DNA of 26,829 nucleotides from Clostridiales bacterium (GTDB taxonomy: Bacteria > Bacillota > Clostridia > Oscillospirales > Oscillospiraceae). A program made the position numbers and the translations under genes. The stretch lies in the NCBI GenBank assembly GCA_019422005.1, contig JAHZEF010000003.1:1-26829 (forward strand). Reading direction: 5' to 3'. Position 1 is the stretch's first letter. Each line of letters begins with the position of its first letter. The notes under the pieces were generated by a model. It saw nothing but the letters and a program-made list of their open reading frames with translations, made no database searches and was not told where the DNA came from. Below, piece by piece: positions 1 through 7,741 of the stretch.

Positions 1-46
1 CCGTATTTCCTTCCGGAACGGCAAGCGGAACCGCCATGCAAAGTAT

Positions 47-79
47 CCCGGGAGTGAAGGCGCAGCCTTCACTCCCGGG
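47..79. repeat. Perfect hairpin, 15-bp stem
   Basis: Arms at 47-61 and 65-79 are exact reverse complements around a 3-nt loop. No U-tract follows on either strand, so it is a weak terminator candidate by itself. It stands next to the hairpin at 90-123, and the pair separates the minus-strand surface-protein gene (ending at 143) from whatever lies left of the window. Confidence 0.6.
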
Positions 80-89
80 ATTTGATACA

Positions 90-123
90 ACGCCCCCTCC
101 GGCCCGGCCGGAGGGGGCGTTTT
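90..123 (+). terminator. Intrinsic terminator, probably for a plus-strand gene left of the window
   Basis: A 14-bp GC-rich stem (90-103 with 107-120) with a 3-nt loop is followed on the plus strand by TTTT. On the minus strand no real T-run follows, so the best reading is a terminator of a rightward gene outside the window. The stem may also stop the convergent minus-strand transcript of the gene ending at 143. Confidence 0.65.
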
Positions 124-142
124 CCATTCTGTCTGCGTTTGA

Positions 143-3100
143 TTATTTCACCATGATATCGCAGAAGCGCATAAGAATTGCAGCCGCCTCTCCGCGCGTA
201 GCGTTGCCGCCGGGAACCAGTTCGGCCGCGGTGCGGCCATTGATCAGCTGCTCGGCATTGGCCCACCGGAGGGATTCCAGCGCCCAGGAGCTGATGCTCC
301 CGGTATCATTGAAATCCTTCAGATCGCTGGCCGCCGTCACGTCATACCCTTTGAACGCGGCGTAGCGGTACAGCATAACGGCCATCTGCTCGCGCGTGAT
401 GTTGTCAGCCGGGCCGAAGCTGCCGTCCCCATAGCCGGTTACAATGCCGTTCTCACTGGCCCAGGCCACCGCGTCGGCGTACCACGCGCCGTCGGCCACG
501 TCTGAATAGGCGTTCCCGGCCTTCACGGCAGGTTCCCCATCCAGACGATACAGGATGGTAACCAGCATGGCACGGTTCAGGGCGGCATTGGGTGCGAAGC
601 CCGTGTCAGAGACGCCGGTCATCAGGTCGTTGACATAGGCATACGCAACAGCCTCCAGCGCCCAGTGATCCTTCACATCGGTAAACGGCAGGATTCCGGT
701 CAGGGCCGCGTACGCTTTTTCCGCCGCCGTCAGCCTGCTGTAGTTATCCACCAGGTTCTTCTGCGCATCGGTCAGCTCAGCATAGGCCGAACGCGCGGCG
801 CTGATCTTCCCGCCGCTGTCCTTGGTGACCGTGCCGATGGCGTCGATCAGTGCAATCACCGCATCGGCCGCTTGCCGGTCGGAGGTATCAGCCGCGGCGC
901 TCCCTCCGCCGGAGCCACCGGAGCCGCCGGACGGCGGATTGGTATCGGCAACGTCGCTTTCCCAATCCACCCAGGTATCCTCGCCGCCCTGGGACGGGAA
1001 ATCGCCATCGTCGAACCAATCCCTGACCTCGTACGCATAGTCATTTACATAATGCCAAACAACCGCATCCCCGTTCTTCAGCGTCTGCTCACAAAGCCCC
1101 AGATCCGGATGTTCGCCGTTGAGCAGATACATCCAGCCGGAACGCGGCCCGTTGGTGAATTCACTGAGCGCATAGCCGCCATACCCTTCCGGCGCATAAA
1201 TGGTACGGACGTAGTTGTCCTCCGCGCCCCGGTATTTCAGGCCCGCGCCGTCCAGCGCTTCGGTGAACAGGTCGTACACCGTTGAACCCTTGTCAAGCTC
1301 ATAGGTCCTGGTCTTGATCCAGTTCTGATATACGGAATCGCCCTTGCCGCTGCCCACGTCCACGTCCTCAGACGATTTTGTCGCACCGATCAGGCGGAAG
1401 GTAACGGCAATGGAATCGTCGGGCGTCGTTGTGCCGCCGCCGCTCTCCAGGGACGCCTGCACCGTATAATATGTGGTATTTCCGCCCAGTGTCGCCACCG
1501 TGACAGCATGGCCGTCCGAGTAATCCTGGCTCCCGTCCAAACCTGTGACGGTGCGGTAATGCTCGCCCAGCGACGTGTCATAAGCAGCCGTCAAAGCTGT
1601 GAGGTCTGTGCCGTTGGGCAGTGAAACCGGAATCACAAAGGGATCCGCCTTCGTACCGCTGCCCTCCATGACCCGCTCGGTTCCCTGGGCGCCGCGGATG
1701 TAATACGTTGTGGACGCTTCTCCGCTTTCCCCGTCAAACACGGTCCTTTTGCTCATCTGAACAGTGCGGCCCGCCAGTGTCAGCGAGGTCACAATGGGCT
1801 TCCCATACCATCCGTTTCCGATGTCGTCCGTCATACCGTCCGGATTGACGGAATAGTGGAATGCCAATTGGTCTCCGGACTGCAGCGTCAGGCTGCTGAG
1901 GCCCAGATTGGCAAAATCGTCGTTGTTGTAGTTCAGGCACCAGCCGCTCATGCCTCCACCGGCTTCCGCGCCGAGGCCGTTGATGGCGGAAACATACCCG
2001 CCCTGCATGGTCAGTTCCACACCGGCCGTCTCAGCCGCCTGCTGCACGGCCTCTGTTGCCGTCAGCCCTTCGGCAAACGGTACGGTCTGATAAAAAATCA
2101 CACCGGTTTCGGAAGCTCCGTCCAGCTCCGCAGCGCCTGCATTATAGTCATAAGCTGCAACTGTGACCTCCGGCACGTCCTGTTTGCCAACCGCCAGCAC
2201 GTTTCCGCTGTCATTTTTATAATACAGCGTGCCGTCTTCATCGCAGAGTATGCTGCTGATGCAGTACTGCTCATACCCTTCCGCATCATACAGCTCAGTA
2301 AGCACGGCGGATTCCGGGTCATCCGGCCTGACTTTGATGAGGGAAATGCCGCCCGGTCTGGCGTTGTAGGTGCTGTAAAAATAAAGGTTTCCGTCCTCCT
2401 CCAAATATGCGGTCGACAGCAGCATGGAACACTGCGGGTAATCCAGCATTTTAACCTTTTTGACAATCTCCAGCGTATTCTTATCCGCGATGGCAAAATA
2501 GCCTTCTCCCATCCGGCCGATGCCGAAGTAGACATAGTCCCCGTATACCACCGGCGTGCTGGTGCCCTGATAGCCAAAGGAGGCCTTTTTGAGATCGCTG
2601 ATCTCCCCGGTCTCCGCGTCGATGGCGGCGCTGCACAGATAGCCGCCCTTGGTGGTAAAGTAAACCCTGCCGTCATCCGCATAGGCCAGGCTGCTGCGCT
2701 GGTCTCCGCAGCCGGTCAGTTCCATCCTGCTGACGGGCTCCGCCGTCCCGCCGCCGGCATAGCGCTTGCTGAATACCAGCAGATTGGAATTGCCGCTGGA
2801 ATCGCCCGCGCCATCGTCCGTACCGACTGCAATATAGTCTCCGATCGCCGCACTGCCCGCCCAGTAAAAGCCGCCGGGCGAGGAATAGCGCCATTCCTCC
2901 GCACCGGTTTCTGCGTTCAGGCAGACAAAATCCGCTTCTGCGACTTCGGATTTCCAGAAACCAACGTAAATGCGGCCATCTGCGTATGTAATCGGGGAAT
3001 TTGCCTGCCAGTTGTTGGCTTTTCCTTCGGCCGACTGGTAAGTCCAGACCTTATCCAGCGTCTTTGCATTGAACGCCTCCACGGTTCCGCCAGCCAGCGG

Positions 3101-4297
3101 GCAGAAAATCAGTCCCTGGCCATAGGTCGGCGGCGTATAGCCCCAGTCCGGCTTCGCCGACATTTCCGCCTGTGCGGTTACTTCCCCATCCTCCAGGTCC
3201 AGCTTGTACAGCGTCGTGCCGGACATAACGATCAGGCTGTCATCCGCAATAATCTGTACGCTGGGCGCGGCGCCCCAGCCTGAGCCCAGCTTTTTCGCCC
3301 ACTGCAGCGCCGTGTGTTCCGCATCCTTCGGCGTTTCCGCATCCACAATGGCCATATTATTGTCACTGCCGCGGAAATTCGGCCACTGGGCTGTGATATC
3401 CGGATCGATCTCAGCTTCCCTCTCGGTAACTGTAACCTCGCACCACGGCAAGACGATCGGATTCTCCATTCCCATCCCATCCACCGTACCGATTGCAGTG
3501 AGACAATAAGTGCCTGGTGTTTCAAAGACGTATGTGAATGTTCCGCTTTCATCTGTTTGCACGGGATTCTGCGCATCGAGCGGCTCCAGGATCGTTCCGC
3601 TGCTCTGATTGATCAGATAAATCTCTGCATGGCTCACATATCCCCGCGTTGTCAGTTCCGGAGTATCCTGCCCCGGTGTCTGCATCATCGCTTCCATTGC
3701 ATAGAAAGCGTTCAGCGTTAATGTAATCGGCGCTCCCGCTTCAATTTCTACCGCTTTCTGATCAAAGTAGCTGTAATAGTCATTCCAATATGCCCCGCCG
3801 TACAGAAACCAGGTGACCTCGTCTCCATCCTCCAGCACATATTCATTAGCCGCATAGCCGTCTGACTTCTCTCCCACCGGCAGACGGTCGTTGACCGTAA
3901 AGCCCAGCCCATTCTCCGCATCTCTTTTAAAAATCTTTGTGACATAAGAAGCGCTCCCGGAGATGTAGTCTCCCATTGTGTCTTTGGTAAACGCTTCGCC
4001 ATATATCACCTGATGCGCATACAAAAGCGCATCCATTACAGTGATTTCACCCGGCTGCACGCCATGTTCCTGCCCGCCTACCAGGTGCCCCGGTTCTGCA
4101 TTCAGCCAGCCATACGTTTCTCCAATCCCTGCCGGTACAGTAAGCTGACGACGGATCACCGGAAAATCCGATTGGGTACAGTCCACAACGGAAAACCAAA
4201 TTTCCACCTCCCTCTCATTTCCAGCCAAAACGTGCATAGGCAGCAGCCCAACCACCATGACCAGCATCAAAAGCAGCGCAAGGAATCTTTTTTTCAC
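143..4297 (-). CDS. S-layer-anchored DUF4430/PQQ-propeller protein, candidate surface cobalamin binder
   Basis: Secreted 1384-residue protein. Residues 1-25 form a signal peptide (KKRF start, hydrophobic core, VLA cut site). Residues about 30-200 look like a first, divergent DUF4430-type domain. Residues 300-705 carry PQQ/beta-propeller repeats (NAETGAEEWRY, NAKTLDKVWTY). DUF4430 domains lie at about 728-820 and 962-1090, each ending in a W-x-Y/H-x-V strand. A Gly/Ser linker (1122-1135) leads to three SLH domains (1204-1253, 1263-1315, 1327-1383) that should dock it to the cell wall. DUF4430 is classed with the C-terminal domain of transcobalamin/intrinsic factor (known of the family). A cobalamin riboswitch lies in its leader, so B12 capture at the surface is the inferred role. 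Shine-Dalgarno AGGAGG precedes the ATG. Binding itself is not shown by the sequence. Confidence 0.85.
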   Translation of the reverse strand: MKKRFLALLLMLVMVVGLLPMHVLAGNEREVEIWFSVVDCTQSDFPVIRRQLTVPAGIGETYGWLNAEPGHLVGGQEHGVQPGEITVMDALLYAHQVIYGEAFTKDTMGDYISGSASYVTKIFKRDAENGLGFTVNDRLPVGEKSDGYAANEYVLEDGDEVTWFLYGGAYWNDYYSYFDQKAVEIEAGAPITLTLNAFYAMEAMMQTPGQDTPELTTRGYVSHAEIYLINQSSGTILEPLDAQNPVQTDESGTFTYVFETPGTYCLTAIGTVDGMGMENPIVLPWCEVTVTEREAEIDPDITAQWPNFRGSDNNMAIVDAETPKDAEHTALQWAKKLGSGWGAAPSVQIIADDSLIVMSGTTLYKLDLEDGEVTAQAEMSAKPDWGYTPPTYGQGLIFCPLAGGTVEAFNAKTLDKVWTYQSAEGKANNWQANSPITYADGRIYVGFWKSEVAEADFVCLNAETGAEEWRYSSPGGFYWAGSAAIGDYIAVGTDDGAGDSSGNSNLLVFSKRYAGGGTAEPVSRMELTGCGDQRSSLAYADDGRVYFTTKGGYLCSAAIDAETGEISDLKKASFGYQGTSTPVVYGDYVYFGIGRMGEGYFAIADKNTLEIVKKVKMLDYPQCSMLLSTAYLEEDGNLYFYSTYNARPGGISLIKVRPDDPESAVLTELYDAEGYEQYCISSILCDEDGTLYYKNDSGNVLAVGKQDVPEVTVAAYDYNAGAAELDGASETGVIFYQTVPFAEGLTATEAVQQAAETAGVELTMQGGYVSAINGLGAEAGGGMSGWCLNYNNDDFANLGLSSLTLQSGDQLAFHYSVNPDGMTDDIGNGWYGKPIVTSLTLAGRTVQMSKRTVFDGESGEASTTYYIRGAQGTERVMEGSGTKADPFVIPVSLPNGTDLTALTAAYDTSLGEHYRTVTGLDGSQDYSDGHAVTVATLGGNTTYYTVQASLESGGGTTTPDDSIAVTFRLIGATKSSEDVDVGSGKGDSVYQNWIKTRTYELDKGSTVYDLFTEALDGAGLKYRGAEDNYVRTIYAPEGYGGYALSEFTNGPRSGWMYLLNGEHPDLGLCEQTLKNGDAVVWHYVNDYAYEVRDWFDDGDFPSQGGEDTWVDWESDVADTNPPSGGSGGSGGGSAAADTSDRQAADAVIALIDAIGTVTKDSGGKISAARSAYAELTDAQKNLVDNYSRLTAAEKAYAALTGILPFTDVKDHWALEAVAYAYVNDLMTGVSDTGFAPNAALNRAMLVTILYRLDGEPAVKAGNAYSDVADGAWYADAVAWASENGIVTGYGDGSFGPADNITREQMAVMLYRYAAFKGYDVTAASDLKDFNDTGSISSWALESLRWANAEQLINGRTAAELVPGGNATRGEAAAILMRFCDIMVK

Positions 4298-4330
4298 GTT
4301 CTTACCTCCTGATCACTTATATTTATAAAA

Positions 4331-4348
4331 ACCGCTGTCAAAAGCGGA
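4331..4348 (-). terminator. Weak hairpin plus T5 just upstream of the start codon
   Basis: On the minus strand CCGCT and AGCGG form a 5-bp stem around six bases, followed by TTTTT, about 35 nt before the ATG at 4297. It is short, so it may only be a leader structure. It is the third hairpin/T-run in this leader. Confidence 0.35.
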
Positions 4349-4364
4349 TTGTTTTTTCGTTAGA

Positions 4365-4400
4365 AAAAACAAGGGACGGGCGCTGAAGCGCCCGTCCCTT
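4365..4400 (-). terminator. Strong intrinsic terminator inside the cobalamin leader
   Basis: A 14-bp perfect stem (4371-4384 with 4387-4400) is followed on the minus strand by GTTTTTTC. It lies between the riboswitch and the DUF4430/SLH gene and must be read through for that gene to be expressed from the upstream promoter. Confidence 0.8.
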
Positions 4401-4458
4401 CCTTCGAATCCCGGAAAAGCGGACACAAGCCCGCGCCCGCTTTCGCTTCCATTTGGAA

Positions 4459-4488
4459 AGAAAAAAGGAAGATGCAGCAACATCTCCC
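4459..4488 (-). terminator. Terminator of the cobalamin riboswitch expression platform
   Basis: On the minus strand an 8-bp stem (one G-U pair; 4467-4474 with 4481-4488) around a 6-nt loop is followed by TTTTTTCTTT. It is the first terminator after the aptamer (about 55 nt downstream), so it is the likely regulated one. Ligand binding would favour termination, as in most Gram-positive cobalamin switches. Confidence 0.65.
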
Positions 4489-4539
4489 CTTTGTTTGGCG
4501 TTTTCGTCAGAGCAGCTCCGCAAAGCGGAGGGAAGCTCT

Positions 4540-4775
4540 TAGTAGGTCTTCTGACTGATGTGTCCCGGCGGTTCCAACCGCCAACGCAGCCCCGTCGCCT
4601 TCCCAGCTAAGCCATTACAGCCGCCAGTGACCTGCTTTCGCAGAAAACGGGCCTGCTCCACAATCACAGCTAATGAATTGCCTGTCGCCATGGCTTTCGC
4701 CATGCCTCCAGCAGCAAAACTTGTCCAGGATTCTCACCTGATTCCCTTGTTCAGCAGGAACAAGGATGCGTGTCC
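4540..4775 (-). promoter_or_regulatory. Cobalamin (B12) riboswitch
   Basis: Read on the minus strand the leader holds the conserved cobalamin blocks in order. A hairpin closes with GAACAAGG (near 4748). The P4 block GGGAATCAGGTGAGAATCC then CTGGAC follows (about 4745-4724). Next come the L5 block GGTCACTGG (about 4633-4625), GGGAAGGCGACGGGG (about 4604-4590), and the 3' block AGTCAGAAGACCTACT (about 4556-4541). Lengths and order fit the class with a peripheral insertion between P4 and L5. Boundaries are approximate because the outermost helix was not located with certainty. It lies downstream of its own promoter and upstream of tandem terminators and the DUF4430/SLH gene. Confidence 0.88.
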
Positions 4776-4870
4776 GGGTTGCTCTGCAAACCGGGTCGCG
4801 CATTTGCCACAAAAGCCGGAGCTGTATTCAGTTCATATGTCCGCTGCGTGGTTCCCGCCTGGACAGTTTC

Positions 4871-4900
4871 AGTATATCGCCCAATACCGGGATCTGTCAA
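4871..4900 (-). promoter_or_regulatory. Promoter for the cobalamin-riboswitch leader
   Basis: TTGACA (4895-4900) and TATACT (4871-4876) are separated by 18 bp. The predicted start near 4864 gives a leader of roughly 570 nt before the ATG at 4297. It sits just after the stop codon of the lysO C-half (4929), with no terminator between them. Confidence 0.75.
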
Positions 4901-4928
4901 CAGGATTTTTACAGCCCCCGGCAATGCG

Positions 4929-5534
4929 CTACCAGGGAAGCTGCCAGCAGATCCGCAGCAGAAACGGCACGGCAGCGGAACACAGGACACCGTTGAACAC
5001 CGACAGCACCACGGTTTCCTCGTCGGTATACCGGATCATCACAGGCAGGGTGGTATCCTCGCTGGTGGCGCCTGCCGGCGCGATACAGCAGAAATAATTC
5101 AGCTTCCTGGAAACCCAGGGGATGCAGAAAAAGGAAAAAATCTCCCGCATCAAATTGCTGAGAAACGCGACGCTTCCCAGGGCCGCGCCGCCCAGCTCTG
5201 TCAGCATAACGCCGGACAGGCTGTACCATCCCAGCCCGCCGGCCACCGCAGCGGCTTCCCGCAGCGGCATGCCCAGAAGCGGCGCGCAGACCGCCCCCCC
5301 TGCCAGGGATCCCAGTATGATCCCCAGCGGGATGAGAAAAATGCGGACATTGTAAGCCCGGATGCGCCGTACCAACCCTTTGTTGAGGCCCACGCTGATG
5401 CCCACCAGGAACATCAGGGCATAGAGGATATAGTCGGAGTGATCGGTCAGCAGGGCGGCAAGCCCCCTGTCCCAGCCGTTGAGACCGCACACTACGCCGC
5501 CAATCAGAGCCGCCACCGCCAGCGCCACCATCAT
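4929..5534 (-). CDS. lysO: LysO-family lysine exporter, C-terminal half
   Basis: 201-residue, very hydrophobic protein with about six membrane segments, matching the C-terminal part of the LysO/YbjE (DUF340) family that exports L-lysine in E. coli. Recognisable stretches are GGLGWYSLSGVMLTELGGA, the glycine/serine-rich core of the family, and FLSNLMREIFSF. The start chosen is the first of two ATGs at 5534; GGAGGA lies at a good distance upstream. The ATG overlaps the stop of the preceding gene (ATGA), so the two halves are translationally coupled. The E. coli protein is one chain of about 300 residues; here it is two adjacent genes, an arrangement also seen in other Clostridia. Substrate is inferred from family. 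Confidence 0.82.
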   Translation of the reverse strand: MMVALAVAALIGGVVCGLNGWDRGLAALLTDHSDYILYALMFLVGISVGLNKGLVRRIRAYNVRIFLIPLGIILGSLAGGAVCAPLLGMPLREAAAVAGGLGWYSLSGVMLTELGGAALGSVAFLSNLMREIFSFFCIPWVSRKLNYFCCIAPAGATSEDTTLPVMIRYTDEETVVLSVFNGVLCSAAVPFLLRICWQLPW

Positions 5535-5851
5535 GGAGCATCCTCCTCCGCGCCGGCCGCAGCCCGTCTTTCCGCATCCTGACGGCGTTTCTCCCGCGCC
5601 ATGGAGCGGGTCAGCCAGTAGACCAGCGCCACCGACCCGGCCACCGGGAGCAGGCACAGCACCAGGCTCTTCCATCCCAGCTGAGCCAGTTCCCGCAGGA
5701 AATTTTCCCGGCGGCCCAGCATGACGCCCATGGAAAAAATGAGCAGTACCGTACAGCCGGTCTGCAGCCGTTCATTGAGTTTCGCATATTTGCGCGGAAA
5801 CAGCTTTGCGCCCACCAGAACGCCTGCACACATCACCAGCAAAATCTCCAA
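5531..5851 (-). CDS. lysO: LysO-family lysine exporter, N-terminal half
   Basis: 106-residue membrane protein matching the N-terminal part of the LysO/DUF340 family: MEILLVMCAGVLVG, then KLNERLQTGCTVLLIFSMGV with GRREN after it, then a third segment before a charged tail (REKRRQDAERR). The start is taken as TTG at 5851 because GGGGGAG lies 6 nt before it. The longer open frame to 5938 would run back through the terminator hairpin at 5866-5909 and is therefore unlikely. It overlaps the C-half gene by 4 bp. The two halves presumably assemble into one exporter. Confidence 0.78.
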   Translation of the reverse strand: MEILLVMCAGVLVGAKLFPRKYAKLNERLQTGCTVLLIFSMGVMLGRRENFLRELAQLGWKSLVLCLLPVAGSVALVYWLTRSMAREKRRQDAERRAAAGAEEDAP

Positions 5852-5865
5852 TTTCCACTCCCCCA

Positions 5866-5909
5866 GAAAAAATCCCGGGCCCTGCGCCGAGGGCGCACAG
5901 CCCGGGATT
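5866..5909 (-). terminator. Terminator after queT, inside the lysO leader
   Basis: On the minus strand a long GC-rich stem (AATCCCGGGC with its complement, extended by GCGCC/GGCGC around a 3-nt loop) is followed by TTTTTTCT. The stem lies about 10 nt downstream of the predicted lysO start and just before the lysO Shine-Dalgarno. It can serve both as the end of queT and as a stop or attenuator for lysO transcripts. Confidence 0.78.
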
Positions 5910-5926
5910 GCATCGAAATCCAGTTT

Positions 5927-5955
5927 TTTATAGCACAATACGCCGGCAAAGTCAA
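5927..5955 (-). promoter_or_regulatory. Promoter for the lysO pair
   Basis: TTGACT (5950-5955) and TATAAA (5927-5932) are separated by exactly 17 bp. The -35 box overlaps the queT stop codon at 5952. Transcription would start near 5920, directly ahead of the hairpin at 5866-5909. Confidence 0.65.
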
Positions 5956-6482
5956 CGGCCGGCGCCTGTTCCGGCGGCCCCCCGGCGTTCCGCGCCGGTC
6001 AGTCTGCTCAGCAGCCGGCTCCTGCTCAGGTAGGCGATCAGCGGCAGCCCCAGGGCCGCCATGACGGCCAGTTCCCCCAGCGCCACCTGCGCGCCCATGG
6101 TCAGAAACCCTGCCCAGAAGGCGTCCGGCGTATAAACGGCCGCCAGCATGGCGCCGACCATTACCGTGTTGGCCGCGATTGTGGGCAGCGGAACCAGCCA
6201 TTTGTGCTTCAGCCGGCCGGCCCAAATGCAGCCCAGCAGCGTCGCCGCAGACCCGATCACAATATCCAGGGCCGACACCGTGGAAAACAGGTTGGCCACC
6301 AGGCAGCCCACAAACAGCCCGATGGACGTTACCGGCATAAAAAAGGGCAGAACGCACAGCGCATCGGCCACCCGGAACTGGATGGGGCCATAGGCAAACG
6401 ACGCGGTTGCGATGGTGATCACAGCATACAGCGCGGCCAGGATGCCGCAGGCTGTCAGTTCCCGAACAGTTAATTTCCTCAT
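5952..6482 (-). CDS. queT: QueT family queuosine-precursor (preQ1) ECF transporter substrate subunit
   Basis: 176-residue integral membrane protein of the QueT family, the S-component that hands queuosine precursors to a shared ECF energy-coupling module. Family marks are the N-terminal LTACGILAALYAVITIATA segment, YGPIQFRVADALCVLPFF, and GCLVANLFS. The start is ATG at 6482, preceded by GGAGGAG. The upstream leader carries a class I preQ1-type aptamer and a terminator, which fits the substrate independently of the protein family. The -35 of the lysO promoter overlaps its stop codon. No ECF ATPase or T-subunit is in the window, so the module must be encoded elsewhere. Confidence 0.9.
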   Translation of the reverse strand: MRKLTVRELTACGILAALYAVITIATASFAYGPIQFRVADALCVLPFFMPVTSIGLFVGCLVANLFSTVSALDIVIGSAATLLGCIWAGRLKHKWLVPLPTIAANTVMVGAMLAAVYTPDAFWAGFLTMGAQVALGELAVMAALGLPLIAYLSRSRLLSRLTGAERRGAAGTGAGR

Positions 6483-6597
6483 GATTCTCCTCCTGACTGA
6501 ACATGTGCACAACGATTTCCGCCCGCACGCTTCCGGAGCGGCCGGCACATCCTGCGCGGTGATCGGAACGTGCGATCCGCCGCCGCAGGCCGTCCAC

Positions 6598-6626
6598 AAA
6601 AAAAGATGGACAGAAAACTGACCATC
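6598..6626 (-). terminator. Regulated terminator of the preQ1 leader
   Basis: On the minus strand GATGG...CCATC (inner CAG/CTG, loop TTTT) is followed by TTTTTTT. The first arm, GATGGTC (6620-6626), is also the exact complement of GACCATC (6685-6691) inside the aptamer loop. The two pairings are mutually exclusive, as in a transcription-attenuation switch. Confidence 0.8.
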
Positions 6627-6662
6627 TGAAAGCACCGCCGGCCCCGCAGGCCGGTCGGCATT

Positions 6663-6701
6663 CCCTAGTTTTGTTTTTCGACAGGATGGTCACGAACTGT
6701 C
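6663..6701 (-). promoter_or_regulatory. preQ1 riboswitch, class I type
   Basis: Read on the minus strand: stem GACAG/CTGTC (6697-6701 with 6680-6684), a 12-nt loop UUCGUGACCAUC beginning UUC and ending in C, and an A-rich tail GAAAAACAAAACUAGGG. Stem, loop length and the ACUA-containing tail correspond to the class I preQ1 aptamer such as that of B. subtilis queC (loop also 12 nt, tail AAAAAACUAA). The loop's C is in the place of the ligand-pairing cytosine. It lies between a good promoter and a terminator, upstream of queT. The class is assigned by eye. Confidence 0.72.
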
Positions 6702-6725
6702 TATGCAATTGTTGGAACGGTGTGT

Positions 6726-6754
6726 ATTCTATCAGACTTCCGCCGGTCTGTCAA
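6726..6754 (-). promoter_or_regulatory. Promoter for queT
   Basis: TTGACA (6749-6754) and TAGAAT (6726-6731), spacing 17 bp. The start would fall near 6719, some 20 nt before the preQ1 aptamer. Confidence 0.75.
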
Positions 6755-6759
6755 GCGGC

Positions 6760-6797
6760 GGACGCCGCGGAAACGGCTGAGCGTTTCCGCGGCGTCC
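6760..6797 (-). terminator. Hairpin after the D-alanine aminotransferase gene
   Basis: A 16-bp GC-rich stem (6760-6775 with 6782-6797) and a 6-nt loop stand 5 bp past the stop codon at 6802. No U-run follows on the minus strand because the queT -35 box follows almost at once. It probably still ends or slows the upstream transcript. Confidence 0.5.
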
Positions 6798-6801
6798 GGG
6801 T

Positions 6802-7644
6802 TTATCCGGCAGCGGTCTTCGCTTCAAAATCCGCCATCAGCAGATCCTGCAGGCGCCGGAGCAGTTCCGGCGCTTTTCCGCCCACCGGCCTGCCGTCGAC
6901 CGAATCGGTGCCCAGGCAGAACGAGCCGGATGAGGACACAATCACCTCGTCCGCTTCCAGCAGCTCCTGCAGGGTGAACGGCGTTTCATCCACCGGAATC
7001 CCCAGCTCCCTGCATGCCCTGATCAGATTGAGCCGCGCAATGCCCGGCAGAATATAATGGTCGGTGGGATGCGTCCGGAACACACCGTCCTTCAGCAGAT
7101 GGACATTGGAGTGCGCGCATTCCGTCACGGTCTCTCCCCGGTGAAACACCGTCTCGTCACAGCCGGCCTCCGCCGCCTTCTGCGCCGCCATCACGTTGGG
7201 CAGCAGATTCAGCGTCTTGATATTGCAGTGCAGGAACCGCGTATCCTCCATGGTGATCAGCCGCAGACGGCGGTAGGTGTCCTGGATGGGGGAGGGGCGC
7301 AGCATAATCCAGAGATTGGCTTTGCCGTGGGGAAACGCGTGCTCCCGCTCTGCCGCGCCGCGGGTGATCTGCCAGTACACAAACTGCTCGCCGCTGTCCA
7401 CTTTGGCGACCATCTCCCGCAGCAGGCGCTTCAGCTCCTCTTTGGAACAGGGGACTTCCATCCGCAGCAGGCCGGCCGAATTGAAAAAGCGGTCCATATG
7501 CTCATCCAGGCAGTAGATGATATGGTTGCGCGCGTAGGTCGCATCATACACGCCGTCGCCGAAATAGCAGGCGCGGTCCAGCATGGGGACTGTCATCTCC
7601 GCGATTTCGCCGATTTTTCCATTGTAATATCCAAGTGTTTCCAT
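6802..7644 (-). CDS. dat: D-alanine aminotransferase (class IV PLP aminotransferase)
   Basis: 280 residues, the usual length for D-amino-acid transaminases. It moves an amino group between D-alanine and 2-oxoglutarate, giving D-glutamate for peptidoglycan. Class IV signatures: FGDGVYDATYARN near residue 28, and NIKTLNLLPNV, whose K143 aligns with the PLP-binding lysine of Bacillus Dat (DIKSLNLLGNV). ECAHSNVHLLKDG matches the E-x-S-x-S-N-V region, and LEADEVIVSSS is the distal signature. ATG at 7644 has AGGAGG upstream, and a TATACT -10-like box lies at 7687-7692 without a clear -35. A branched-chain aminotransferase is the main alternative; the DIKSLN-type motif favours Dat. Confidence 0.85.
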   Translation of the reverse strand: METLGYYNGKIGEIAEMTVPMLDRACYFGDGVYDATYARNHIIYCLDEHMDRFFNSAGLLRMEVPCSKEELKRLLREMVAKVDSGEQFVYWQITRGAAEREHAFPHGKANLWIMLRPSPIQDTYRRLRLITMEDTRFLHCNIKTLNLLPNVMAAQKAAEAGCDETVFHRGETVTECAHSNVHLLKDGVFRTHPTDHYILPGIARLNLIRACRELGIPVDETPFTLQELLEADEVIVSSSGSFCLGTDSVDGRPVGGKAPELLRRLQDLLMADFEAKTAAG

Positions 7645-7741
7645 GTTTCAATCCTCCTGGCTGCAATTGCCGATCTTCCGATGTCCAGTATACAGGATTC
7701 TGCCGGACTTCGCATAGCAAAAAATGCCGTCTTGTCTTCAT

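Noticed and set aside
1856..3283. 475-codon plus-strand open frame opposite the DUF4430/SLH gene
   Set aside because: It is antisense to the PQQ-propeller coding region, where codon structure on the minus strand leaves the frame open. No domain or start signal.
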